Assembly: GCA_023333565.1 (NCBI GenBank)
Contig: JAJKFH010004053.1
Location: 3,038,001-3,102,000, forward strand
Source of the DNA: Puffinus mauretanicus
Taxonomy: Eukaryota > Chordata > Aves > Procellariiformes > Procellariidae
Reading direction: 5' to 3'
DNA: 64,000 nucleotides
A program made the translations under genes and the position numbers. Each line of letters opens with the position of its first letter. The first letter of the stretch is position 1. The notes beneath the pieces are model-generated. The model did no database searches and was not told the origin of the DNA. It worked only from the letters and a program-made list of their open reading frames with translations. Positions 24,226 through 35,880 of this stretch are shown piece by piece.

Positions 24226-24620
24226 TAGGGTGTTTTTCTAGTTCACTTTAGACATAACGAGTTGTTGGATGCTCTGGTATGCCTTGGTATATATTATCCC
24301 TGACGTCCATTTAGTGCCTAGTATTTTTTGGAAGTGTTTATTTTCAAAAGCATTCAGACTCTGCCTATGTCTTTGATAGATTTCCATCTTTCACATCCAC
24401 ATATGATGACAAAAGTAATATCTGAGTTGGAGATTTGTACTTTGGTCTTTTAGCAATAGATGTTTGCTGACCATATATTGTTTAAAGTGGTAAATGCAGC
24501 TGTTGTCCTGCCAAGTTGTGGCCTCATCTCCTTTTCTCCATCTCCAGGGGACAGTATGTTGTTTCCAAGGTATGGAAATGATTTAATTTCTGGTATTCAT
24601 TCTTATTTCCAAGTAATATT
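24226..24620 (-). mobile_element. Ancient LINE relic, apparently not CR1 (post-reverse-transcriptase region)
   Basis: Read on the minus strand from about 24400 to 24260, one frame gives IYQRHRQSLNAFENKHFQKI followed by LGTKWTSGIIYTKAYQS. This is the layout of the segment after the reverse transcriptase domain in several non-LTR families (YQRH...LN.FH...LRKILGIKW.D.I...VYQR). Just upstream in another frame, the LLLSSYVDVKDGNLSKT stretch resembles the usual LLY.CETWT(L).K motif, so a frameshift separates the two. CR1 copies in this window end differently. It is strongly decayed. The exact family and both borders are uncertain, and the right part (24420-24620) is included only because the sequence looks continuous. 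Confidence 0.45.
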
Positions 24621-27600
24621 TGTCCTAAGATGTCACCAAGGTTCTCATTAGATTTTTTTTATAACAAACTATTAACACTTTGGTTTTGTGATGCTTAGAT
24701 ATTTGCATGTTGGCTGGGCTGCCACTTAGAAGAGCAGGACTATCAGCAAAACCGAGCTTACTGTTGATAAACTTTGTGATAACTGTATTATAGACCACCA
24801 CACTTCTCTTTCCCCAAGAGCGAAGTGCAAGTCAACTAATGGAGATCGATATGGGGATACTGCTCCGGAAAGGCCCAAGGTGCTGGGCTTGGGAAGACTA
24901 GGGAGGGTGTGCACCCTCGAGGGAATGCCCCGCGCTCCCACACAAGTTCGTCATGGCTTTATTGGGGAGACACTGTAACCCCGAAACATTTAGTATGATT
25001 AATAGCAAACGTTGGATCAGATGTAAGGAGAAGAATGTGCTTGTAAAATTAAAGCCAGATCCAACTTTGGATCAGTCTGTGATAATGCCTGCCTTTTGCA
25101 GGCCTGATTGTATTAATCAATTTTAAAAGAGACTGAAACGCCATGATGATGAACATCATTTGGAGAGAAACAGTTAAAGTAGAAGGGAGTTCAAATGCAC
25201 ATCCTTCCTCTTCTTCATTTTAAATAACTTGTTTTGAATAAGGTCCAAATGACAAAATCAGATTAGTTTTCTGGTGCTTTTTGTCAATTGATTTTACCTC
25301 TTTTTGACAGCTGCATCCCTGTGCAAATGTAAAATCTGAGCTCCCCACTGAGCCCTGAGTTTGGAATAATTCAAACCTCATCTGAAACTCTTTTTCCAAG
25401 CTTCAGTACTGCCATTCTTTGTATATATATATGAAGTGCAAGCCTTTTTGTTACATGAAAATGATTGAAAGAAAATTTTTCTTAACTGAAGACTGGTTGA
25501 GTAATGTTTAATGTATTTAATTCCAAACAATCAGTTCCATGTGTGATTATAAAACGCTTTGCTTTGCAAAAAGGTGGGCATCTCTTTATTACAGTTTTAT
25601 AATGCCAATATATCTTTCTCTCTCCTAAGTTTTGAAGACTATATGGAGCTAGTAAGAGTACTAAAAATGGTCCATGTATACAGTGTGTGTCTGTGTGTAC
25701 ATACACATAAAACATGCATGAGTGTTACACATATCTATGTTAAGTAGTATCCTATAGAGTTCTAGGTACATCATTTGCCACAGTTATGTTGTTTACGGTG
25801 ATAGTAGGTTTCCAATCATATTCTGCATATGTCACACTGAGAAACAATGAGAGCTTTCCAAAATAGTTTAGATGCCATATAATTATTTTAGCAGCTGTGG
25901 TTTCAGTTACCTTTAATTAGTTCCCCCTGCAGCTCTAAATAAAGAGAGGCTTCTGTTAAATGCAGTTATTATTTTCTTCTGCAGATGGCATGGTAAAGTG
26001 CGGCTACTCACAAAAGGAGGCTACTGAACACTACATGACAAACTTGGGGCTCTAAAGAAATGTGATTATTAATTAAGGACAGTTTCTCCATGTATTATTT
26101 ATGATTTCCAGTCACTATGGTTTTATATCAGAATGGTCAGCCCTAGATTTTATGCCAGCTGACATTGCTAAAACAGTTGGCTTAGATGCTTGAGAGCTGG
26201 TGAGATAACCCTCCACCATGGAAGCAAATGGTGTTTTGACATTGCCCTGTATTTTCCCTAAATCATTTACTTGGTTCAGTGACCCCGGCACTCCTAGAGA
26301 GTGTGGCTCAATCTCTGTGAACACGTGTTAAGCAGACGAAAAAGTCTCCTAAAGAGTATTTCTTTCTCTTACATACAGGACAAAATCTCAGACCCCATTC
26401 AGGCCAATATGGTTTGGAAACTGTAGGGCCGCATTATATTTCCATGGATTTCAATAGTACGTGCCTACTGTTACGCAAACATAAGCACTACTTCTTTCCA
26501 ATAAAGATTTCATATCATCATTTCTTATAGAATCCTTCAGGTATTTCCAGTCTATCAACTTGGTGACTCTTCAGTCATATAAACAAAAGCCACATGAAGC
26601 AAAATAAGGGTTCACAACAACACAGCTTGAGTTCTAAGCGTTAATTTTTAGATTTTTTTTCAAAAGGTAAAAATAAATATACATAAATAAATATGTCTGA
26701 CTTGTATTGCTGCTGACTGACGAGGAGGGATGGCATCAGAGTCATGGCTTTATTCCCCAAGAGCGAGCTTCAGATGTAGCGCAGCAGGTCTCAGTGGGCA
26801 GGAGAGCTCTGCTGGCTTCGTTCTGCAACTTCTGGATCATTTAATTAATTAAAGAATTGTTTCTGTTGCAACCACAAATGTTCCAGTTTGCACCGTTACC
26901 CAAGGTCAGAGCTCGCCTGACCTCCCTGGCAGAGAAAGAGAAGAGTAAGGAAATCAGAAAAAAAGAGAGTAAGCAAATCGCTTCAAGGAAGCCTTGTTTC
27001 CCTTACCCCCAAACCCAGCGGAGCAGAAAGGGCTGAATTGAAAGGGAAAAGGGCTAAGACTGAGATTGATTAAGAGAGCTCCAGCCTGAAGAAAAGGCAA
27101 AGAATGAAACAAGTAAGGCAGAGAAAAATAAACTACATTAAGAGTGAGCTCGGATGAGAGAGTCGGCCGCCGGCCAGGAGGGAGCAGCTGCGGCAGGAAG
27201 GCCCGGATCCCATTGAAACAGAGAAGGGGCCATCTCTCTGCTGGAATGAAAGGGAAACAAAAAAATAATTCACCTTTAAAGGCACAGAAATGGGATTCGA
27301 GGCTAGGGGAAGGGCAGAGAGGAATGAGAATTTGTGAATGAGATGAGGGTTTCTTTTTCTGAGAGCAAGGCAATGGCTGTTAAAATCCTCCCAGAGTGCT
27401 GTGTGATGGCGCAGATAAATCAGGCCGGCCAGAGCAGGTAAGCCGCTCCGAGCAGCTTCGTCTTGCGTTAGGACTCTTGAATCTTGATGCTGAGCATCAA
27501 GCAAATTTCCTCATTTTTACCAGGGGAGATGAGGCAGATGACATACTATACTGATGACATCATGCCTCGCTCCAGATGTGAACAAAGAGGGCAAAAAGTG

Positions 27601-28450
27601 TAAGATGGATATTTCACCACAGAGTAATCCTCAATACTGAGGGGGAAGATGAGGTTGCAAATCTCAACACACTGAGGTTCAATAAAATAAAGGACAAAAG
27701 GAAGCAAAGCAAAACCCTGGGCAATTCTGAGCAAAAATTTCAGGTTCAGGCAACAGAGAACGGACACCTTGAATTAAATATTCGTGCCTTCTAGAAAATA
27801 CGCCGCGCACGATAAGTGAATGTCATCAGTGTCACAACAAGAAGTTACACTGCACCGTGCAAATCTGGTAATTCAGGTATAAGCTGGAGGAGAAGCAAAG
27901 GGTGTGGAGAGAGCATTTCACCTGAAAGTGTCCACAAGGAGATTAGTTAGAAAGCTCCTGTGGTTTTGGAAGTGTCAGAGCACTTAACTGCTGTTAAAAG
28001 AAAGAAGGCCGTTGTTGTCCCACTTCAAGAACTCATGGTCCCAGAACTGTAGGTTTTAGGACCCTGCATTGGAAGGCAAGGAAAATTTTGAAGTGTACGC
28101 ACCTAATGAATGTAGAAGCGAAATATCCTCTTTAAAAGGCTGCTGGACTGCAGCTCCTAATTATCATAGAGCTCTTCAAGCTCCCCCTTCCTGAACTGCC
28201 CCATTGATTCTTGCTAAATAAGATGCCAGATCTTTGCTTCTTCAGGTGAACTGTACTATCTCCAACCAGTCTATGAGAAGGTTGAGACTCTTTAGCTTGA
28301 TGTATCAGTACGATTGACAAATCCTGGAAAAAGGGACAATTTTGGAATATATATACTAAAGTGTGGGAAATATAGCATACAAACTCAGCTCAGGACATCT
28401 TCAGAAAGCCCATCTGAGTCTGGGAAAAAAGGAAATAAGTAATACTGCTG
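24621..28450. other. Non-coding stretch with purine-rich patch
   Basis: No gene recognised. A purine-rich stretch lies at about 26930-27360 on the + strand, with a small CpG-bearing patch at 27160-27210. Minus-strand frames there (26954-27373, 27133-27504) are low in complexity and unlike known proteins. A short TA run sits at about 25424-25434. Confidence 0.45.
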
Positions 28451-28502
28451 TAAATCCTTCAGTGATGCAAATACTATGTGGTGACATAACAGGAGGGTGG
28501 TG
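28451..28502 (+). repeat. Dispersed repeat, copy 1
   Basis: About 52 bp matching 29916-29968 at roughly nine bases in ten, including the shared core GCAAATACTATGTGG and AGGAGGGTGGTG. Weaker similarity may continue to the right through a CTTCTT-containing stretch. The family is not recognised. It could be part of an old transposon. Confidence 0.6.
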
Positions 28503-29898
28503 CCACCTCCTTTTCTTTTTCTTGATCTCAGAACTTCTTATACAGTTTTTTCATGATGGTAGAAGTTCATTAATAGTGAACTTTTTGAATCTCTTGGTAG
28601 TGTTTCCATCATCTTTGAATAGATGATTTATCTTGTGTGCCTGATACTGCAAGAGCTCACAACTGTACCAGAAATAGCTGTTTCTCAGCACTGCATAAAT
28701 TGCCTCCAGATTTATACTGACAAACTATGCAAAGACATTCTGGAGTTTTGCAATATTGTAATGCATGTTAAAGCCCTCCTATAAACTATAAACATTAGGT
28801 TAAAGAATTACCGCCATTTTTGCTATTTGAATCTTTTGCAACATTTTCCCAAACTCCCGAGTACTGTTGTAAACAAACAAACAAAGCCACAGGAATGACT
28901 ACAATTAGGCAGTATAAACAGGCTGCGTCCAGATCAAAACAAGGGCTAGCTAAATTCAAACAGTTATGGTTGCATTCTTATGCAAAAGAGGTTGGTTTGT
29001 AGTCTGAAAGACCCTATCCCTCCTTAGTTATGCCAGGCTTTCCATTATGGTGTTTACTGTTAGGAGCTGCAGTTAGGTGAACTGGAGGTTAGACGACAGC
29101 CCTGAAAAGCTGTGCCTCAGCCTTGGCTCTCCGGTGTCTGGCACGACACCTCCCAGATAACCACCGCCTGGTACAGACCTTCCACCTTTTAAGGTGGTAA
29201 CTTAATACAATCACACCTGCATCCCTGCTCAGCCTGGTGCCGGCTCTGAGTCGTATCCTGATTTCCCAAGGTGAGCAACGTACACGCAGCCCGAGTTACA
29301 GATCACCAGCTCCTGCTCAGTCCAACAAGGCACAACATCGAGCAAAGCACAGCGCAGGTAGCCAGCTCTGCAGGGGCGTTAGCTTGCACTTCATCCTCGT
29401 GTGGCAGGGCCACCGGAGGAGCCTGCCGATGAGGTCTGTGCAGAAGGAGGCACCAGGATGATCCTGGAGTAAAGAAGCAGCAAAGGAGAGGGCAAAAGCA
29501 GTGAGTCCAGCTCTAAAAGGCTTGGGAATACACTGTACCCAAAAGTGAGATGCTGCCTATGCTTTGTGTGGATCAAGCCCTTGGTTTTCCAACCTCAGCA
29601 AGCTAGCGCAAAGATGCCAGCTTCCCTGCATCTCAGCTAGTCTAGATGAATGCAACTTTGAACATGAGAGATGGAAATCTCTACAGTGTGTTGAAAGAGT
29701 TGTTGTGACATGTCGCCTGCGGTGAGCAATTCCTAGCAAGTGGGAAGCCACAGTGTGTGGCAGCTGTTGCCTCTGAGTGATCTTCAGGGGTAGCTCCAAG
29801 CTTGAGTGCATTGCAGTAATTACATCTTGAAGAAAAATTAAATGAAAGTGGAAAGCTTTGATTAACTATGGCAGAACCTGGGCCTGAAGAAAAGGTTG
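28503..29898. other. Non-coding stretch between the two dispersed repeats
   Basis: Nothing recognised except a short (CAAA)n run at about 28872-28886 and a somewhat GC-richer part at 29100-29470. Confidence 0.45.
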
Positions 29899-29968
29899 TA
29901 AAGCCTTCAGTGAAGTAAAGCCTTCAGTGAAGCAAATACTATGTGGGGACCTAACCAGGAGGGTGGTG
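29899..29968 (+). repeat. Dispersed repeat, copy 2, with 17-bp tandem duplication
   Basis: It is homologous to 28451-28502 in the same orientation, 1.46 kb away. Here the left end TAAAGCCTTCAGTGAAG is present twice in perfect tandem (29899-29915 and 29916-29932), a local duplication absent from copy 1. The family is unknown. Confidence 0.6.
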
Positions 29969-32900
29969 TTGCTTCAGAATCATGAGCTTCTTGCGTGAGA
30001 GGCGAATGACAGTCTTTGACAGCAGCAGAAGCAACCCTTTCCAGTGCATCATTGTCTTTCCCTCCTCTATGGCAGTGATGTACACCTCTGGAGTTTCATC
30101 CCAGGTCAACTGTATACAGTTATTGCCTCTAAACTTTTTTTCCAGTCTCACATTGCAATGCAGTTGAAGCATTTTTTTTTAATCCAACCCCGAGTTTCCA
30201 TGGTTTTCTCAAGATAAAGCCAGAAATGTTAGTCAAATTTTATATTGGTTTGGTAATAGGAACATGAGAATTGAGGCATAGTTAAGTTAGGCTTAGCTTT
30301 GGCTATGACCTATCTGTACCCAAGTGTTTTCTCTTTAAGCTTTTCCAGTTCTCTATATTATATTATTAAAGAACATAGAGCATGTGAGTGGATATATAAA
30401 CATCCCCCCCCCCCCAGTGTGAAACGAGGCAGCATGCAGAACGTGTGGTTGAAGTTGTCAGCTACAGATACTTCTCCACATGAAGAAATGGAAATCCTGG
30501 TGACATTCAGCTGTTTTCAATCTGCTGAAGTATTTTGGTTTGTTTTTTTTTTAAATTCTTTTTGGGTTTTAGTTTAATTAAGAAGATGACAGACACCTTA
30601 TAACTTCTCTATAGCATTTATAGTAGATGGCTCTGTCTGTAATTGGTACATCACACAGATATGCTACAATAAGTAGCTTCAGACGAGTTTTCACGTGCGT
30701 ACTGTAAGACTTGGAGTCTGGCATCGTAGGTCCCTTCTCTGTATGTCCCCTTACAGAGACATTCTCTGAAAGCACTGAAAGCTGCCACACCCCTGTCTGA
30801 TGCTGTTACCTTTTCAAAATATTCTTTAGCAAAATGAGATGAGAAGGCAGTCTTGGGATTCTTGCTGTTCCTTGAAGTCTCGCTAAGACTTTAAAAGAAC
30901 TTTTTAACTTGTTGAAACACTTTTAGGTAAAAAAAAAAGCTAGAGATGGATCACTGCTGAAAGTATTCGTTGGAAAGCAAAAAAAACAACACTCTGTTTT
31001 AACTCAAAATCATGAAAAATTAAATGTGGGGCTAGCCCTGCACAAATTTTCAAGAGGGTTAAGAAGAATAATATGAAGAGATTTCTGCTCTTTGCTTGAG
31101 GAGAAACCAATATCCTGGATTTGATGCTGGGAATTTTCTCTATGTTATAGTAAGGAGCAGTTGCAAGCTGGATACTGGATACTGGCTGTAAGATCAGACC
31201 TTTAAATGATTTTCCTGAATATCGAAAATACTGAGCAAAGCTGCTGACTCTGTACGGTCAGTGGAATCGTAGTCCTGCATCAAAGGTCGTGTCCTACAAA
31301 AAGTAGGCTTCTCTTGAGCATCTTGTAGTGATGTAGTTAGTTATGCTTGTGCTAAGAGGAATATAAGGCTCGTCTGGCCATCTAAGCAGAAAGGCCCTGG
31401 AGGAGGTTGTGTGCACAGTGTTTTGTGAGAAGCAGACTTTGGTCTCAGGAGAACATATCATCCTTCCACATTGCTAACCAACCAGCATTTTTCATTTTTA
31501 GACGTGAATGCATTTGCCCAAGACCATTGGCATCTCTTCTTGGCCCCTCATTGCTTTTCCCTACACATTACAATTGTAAAATGGTGCAGCTTTGAAGTTG
31601 TCTACACAGGAAAGTGAAAGCCTTTTTATTCTCCTGAATAAGAGTAACCACATGAGGACTTAACTTGCTTTGAGTCACATATAACATGCTTCATATGTCT
31701 AATTGATTTATCTTAGCTTTCCCACGTGTCCTCACACAGGCATGCCTCAATGCAGCTTGAAAGGAGGGAGTGCAGCCTTATGGCTGAAACACTGATGGTA
31801 AGTAATTAAACCTAGCAGCAGTGAGAACCCCTGAGACAAAATCTTTGGCAGTTTTCTACACCATGTAGTGAGCTTGGGTCACCAAGGGCCTGTAAATAGC
31901 ATCATAATGACTGGTTCCTCAGCAGGGATAAACATGTGCTTTGAGTTTTCTAAATGATTCAGAGGCGTGCTGTGAGATAACTACTGATAACAAGCAGATG
32001 TGAAGTTTGCTTTTCAAGACAGGGAGGCTGAGGAGGAGAGTCAAGTAGATTTTGGCTTATGGTCCTCTCAGAAAGCCTGAAGATCATTAAAGGTTTTTTT
32101 TTTTTGCAGGGGAGGAACTCAGTTGTATCTGATGAAGGTAATGCTGTTTTAAACCAGTCCTTGTGAGGGCTAGTGAGATACTGTAGACAAAGCTTTCTGT
32201 GAGTTTGAATCTGAAGACAAAAGCGGACCCTTACTTTGCAAGAGTAGGAATGTTGTATAATTTCAAAATCCATTTTACATTATGCCAGTGTCTTTCCAAA
32301 AGCTTTCTCAAAACTCGCATATGCATAAGTCCTTTTTTATTTAAATAGTGCCAAGTGTTGAAGGAAGCGTTTCACCATACCAGGCAGCAGGACACAAAAC
32401 AAAGGTGCTGAGCTAACGTGCCCACACTGGTGCAGCAGTGCTGGTGCTGCTCAGTGCTATAGGTGCTGTGAGTCCAGGGACAGGGTCAGTGTTAACCTGG
32501 GGCTCTCAGCACTGTGTTTCACGTTAGCAGGACAGATACACAAGCAGTCCTGCAGGATGGTGCATTTGCGAGGTCCCAAAGGAAATCTGTTAGTCTCCCC
32601 AGGCAAAGGCTCTTACCAACAGGTCACCCATTCTTTCTCAGGGAGGTTTGAAGTTTTGCTAATACTGCACAAGTGGAGTGAAGTAAAGAAACTGCATCTT
32701 TTGGCATTACTTAAAAAGCCAAAGAACGTGTCAGTATTTTTCTCAATTACAAGAGTTCCCAGCAAACTGAAAGGTGAGGTGAAAGCCGTTTCGGTGTTCA
32801 AGGAGAGAGTGAACTATTTAGTAAGAAAAGTGACTGCAGACATCACTTATCCACAGTGACTCCTCTGAAACACTCTGGAATAGTTATGGGGATGGATTTT

Positions 32901-33784
32901 TTTAAAAAGCAGTTTTTCTGTATGTAGTTTAGGAGTTCCCTTTTAAATGACTTACCCTGATGCCTCACAATACTTTAAAAAACTTTTTTCCTACGACAGC
33001 AAAGGAAGAGGAAAAGTTTCTCCCCACCCTTTTTCAAGGGGCCAGAGAGGGAGAGAAATGAAAAGACATCACCAAACCATATTGGGGCTCGTCAGTTGCC
33101 ATATGTGTCTGGTGCCTCTTCAGTTCCTGCTCAGTCCCAGATTTCCCAACAGAAATGCACTGATTCCCCCCGAGCGCTGCCTGCTGGTCTGCACTGTGAT
33201 GTTAGCTCCCTATTTGAGGGCTGAACCCTGCCCCACCACCCTGGTGATACACACTGCCTACGTGGGAGCTCGCCCCTGGTTTGAGGGTGGAAGGAACCAG
33301 CCAGGTCTTCAGGCTGGGAGGCTCCAGCACGGTGGGGCTCTGGTGACACTTGAGTCCTCCGTGACCGGCCAGTCTGAACGTGACCGGCCTGACCCACCTG
33401 GCTTTGCAAACACGAGGCCCAGCTCAAGCACGGTTACTAGATGCAAGAGAGGGGGAGCTGGGGTGACTGCTAGTGCAACAGGAAAACTGAGTTCAGATAA
33501 AAATCTCTTCAAATGCACAAAGGGAACAAGCACGATATATTATTAATATTTTCCTTTCTGATCTTCTATCCAAAGAAGAACCCAGCATGGCTCAGGCAGC
33601 CTCTGTGCCTTCAGGGAGTCTTTTGCACAGACATCCATGTGGTATCTGTATGTTCGCTTTTTGCAGTTGAGCCCGTTTCTGTAAGCAGAGCAGCTGGTTA
33701 CTAGCTGTTGCGAGATATCCTCTTCAGCCTGTCCATCTAGACAGTGACTCATTTTTATAATCATATAGTTTGGTGCAATTAACT
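29969..33784. other. Non-coding stretch, longest random frame included
   Basis: No gene recognised. A 12-base poly-C run occurs at 30404-30415. A 199-codon frame at 32947-33546 (+) has no family resemblance, no intron/exon borders and an uneven composition, so I do not call it a gene. Confidence 0.5.
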
Positions 33785-34455
33785 GTTTTCAAGAGCTTAG
33801 AATGCTTTAAAAATGCATAGGCTCATAACTTTACAACTAGAGGGGACCATTATGATCGTGCAACCTGACCTTTTGCATAATACAAGACAGAGTAATTGCT
33901 GAATGATGCCCATAAATTTTTTTCTGAAGCTAAGGCATATCTTTTAAAAAGACATCCAGTCTTAATTTTAAAACTTCATGTGACAGAAAATCCATTAAAT
34001 GTCTTTTCCACTGTTTCCCGTTGTTAATCATCTTCTCTGATAAAAATCATCGGCTTGTGTCTACTAGGAATATGTTTAACTTCACTGTCCACTACATTGG
34101 CTCTTATCATGACTTTGTTTACTAGAAAGCCCTGCGTTATCAGAAAGGGTTTCATTTATGAACAAAACATAAGCCTCATCTTTGATAAACTCAGTAAAAT
34201 GAAGTTCTTTAGCCCCTCATTTTAAGGCAGGTTTTTATCATCCTTTCGTCTGTACTGTCCAAGCCGTTGCTGCATTTCAGTTTTTCAATGAGTAGAGGCA
34301 AAAATGGCATACGCTATTCCAGTAGCATCACCAGACACAGTTATACCACGTCTCTAATCTTGCAACCCAGCCACTGCATTTACTCTCTCTTCAGTTACAG
34401 GGTTTCCTACGGTCAGGCTCTGGTGGTTACCCGCACTGCCTTCACCGCTTGCTGA
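33785..34455 (-). mobile_element. Old CR1/L3-type LINE relic, copy 1
   Basis: On the + strand it reads like the reverse complement of an old tetrapod CR1-type 3' end: AGGGGACCATTATGATCGTG, then CAACCTGACCTTTTGCATAA, later AAAAAGACATCCAGTCTTAA, and further right TATTCCAGTAGCATCACCAG. The order of these blocks agrees with the family as I remember it from turtles and birds. There is no open frame. Borders are approximate. Confidence 0.65.
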
Positions 34456-35276
34456 AACACAGTCACCTATCCCTCCTACGTGATTGGGCTCCTGCTTTTT
34501 ATATGTAGTTGGCAATATTTAAAATAGACAATATTGGCCGAGTGAAGTCAATTGCCTCACAATCGAGCTGCTTTGTAGATCTGACTCATCTGTATTTTCC
34601 AAAGTTTGTGTCCTCTGGTGGGGTTTTCAGCCATGACCCACAGACTGTGGTGAACCCTGCTAAGTACCCACTGCAGCTGCCAGATATTTTGTGCTGTACA
34701 GACATATTCTCCATATCCGCACGCATCTTGTTGGAGATTATATCGCCGTTTGAAAGGATGTGGTGCTGAATACGGGTTTCGCGTCAGGCTGTTTCTGGCT
34801 CGGTGCCTCTTTGATGGGTCCTCTTTCAACAGCCAGGTGGGCTTGAGGTCTGTACAAAAGCCCTTCTGACAACAGCAGCCTTCAGATAACAAGTTTACCA
34901 GCACGGTGCTAACTGTCTTTTGATATACCGTCAACATCTGTTTCTGTCGCAGCCTCCTTGCATGACATGATGTGATTTGGGGAAAGCAGATATTCCTCTG
35001 AGCCTTTGTTGAAGTGGTATTGCCATGGAAACGGGTGGATTACTGTGTCTCCTGCTCTTTCGGGGACCGGGGGGATGTCAGAGGAGGGGGGTTTTAACAA
35101 ATTTTGTTCTGTAGTATTTCAAAAGCCCTCACTGTCAGACACCAGGCAGAGTAGCTGTAATACTATATTCACCAAGTCATTTATAATACATTTTAGGTCG
35201 CACCATTCAAACTGTGACATATTCAGTAGAGTCCCTGCCCAGAATTGCTTCCAGGTTAAGGACAAGGATGTACGTG
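34456..35276. other. Non-coding stretch, nothing recognised
   Basis: Intron-like sequence without a recognised element. Runs of G occur around 35058-35093. Confidence 0.45.
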
Positions 35277-35353
35277 TGTCCTGGTTTCGGCTGGGATAGA
35301 GTTAAATTTCTTCCTAGCGCTGTGTTTTGGTTAAGCCGGGTTAAACCACGACA
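35277..35353 (-). mobile_element. 77-bp end-to-end remnant of an endogenous retroviral LTR
   Basis: Read on the minus strand, it starts TGTCGTGGTTTAACC and ends CCCAGCCGAAACCAGGACA. These are the same two termini as the 571-bp solo LTR at 54754-55324, with nearly all the middle absent: about 24 bases of the left end are joined to about 53 of the right end. The two termini are imperfect inverted repeats of about 11 bp, so it could pass for a MITE. No convincing target-site duplication is seen and no retroviral internal sequence flanks it. Confidence 0.8.
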
Positions 35354-35880
35354 ATGCGACACGAGGAAACCCAGAAGGCGACTAGGTGGCAGACACATGT
35401 GCAGTGCAGCCACTGAATCTTGAGGGCACCGGGGACTTCTGCAGAGGAGTAGGAGGGAGGAGAATGCGCTGGAGCAGGGCCGGGGCTCTGCACACAAGGA
35501 CGGGGAGACAGAGAGCAGACCCAGCTTCCCTTGTGTGTCAGAAGTTTTACAAGTGGAAGGAGGCAGGGAAAGGCCAGGGTGTGAGAAGAGAAGGAGGATG
35601 GCTCCAAAGGACCTCTGGAGCAACCGGCAGGCCCATATGTGTGTCGCAGAGATGGAGAAGGGGGACGTAGCAGAGGGATGCAGGAAATACGATGGAGTCG
35701 GATGGGGGAAAGGGAGGTAGCAGCCGCCTTGGAGCTCTTCTGGAGGAGGTCAGAAAGAAATGTAAGGAATCCAGTGGCAAGGGGATTTTAATCATTGAGT
35801 CGAGGGGTGGTCAACCTAGGGTCCAAAATTTTAGCAGAAAGAATGTGGAGAAAGCTCATTGTAGAAACTTTTAAAGAAAG
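35354..35880. other. Purine/G-rich stretch
   Basis: The + strand is strongly enriched in A and G from about 35430 to 35770. Overlapping frames (for example 35386-35670 and 35535-35720) are rich in Gly, Arg, Lys and Glu as expected from composition. A CTTCCCTTGTGTGTCAG acceptor-like sequence ends near 35541, but no matching exon was recognised. Confidence 0.35.

Noticed and set aside
32947..33546. A 199-codon + strand frame, among the longest in the window
   Set aside because: No domain, no similarity to a known family, no supporting splice sites or promoter. Long chance frames are expected in 64 kb.
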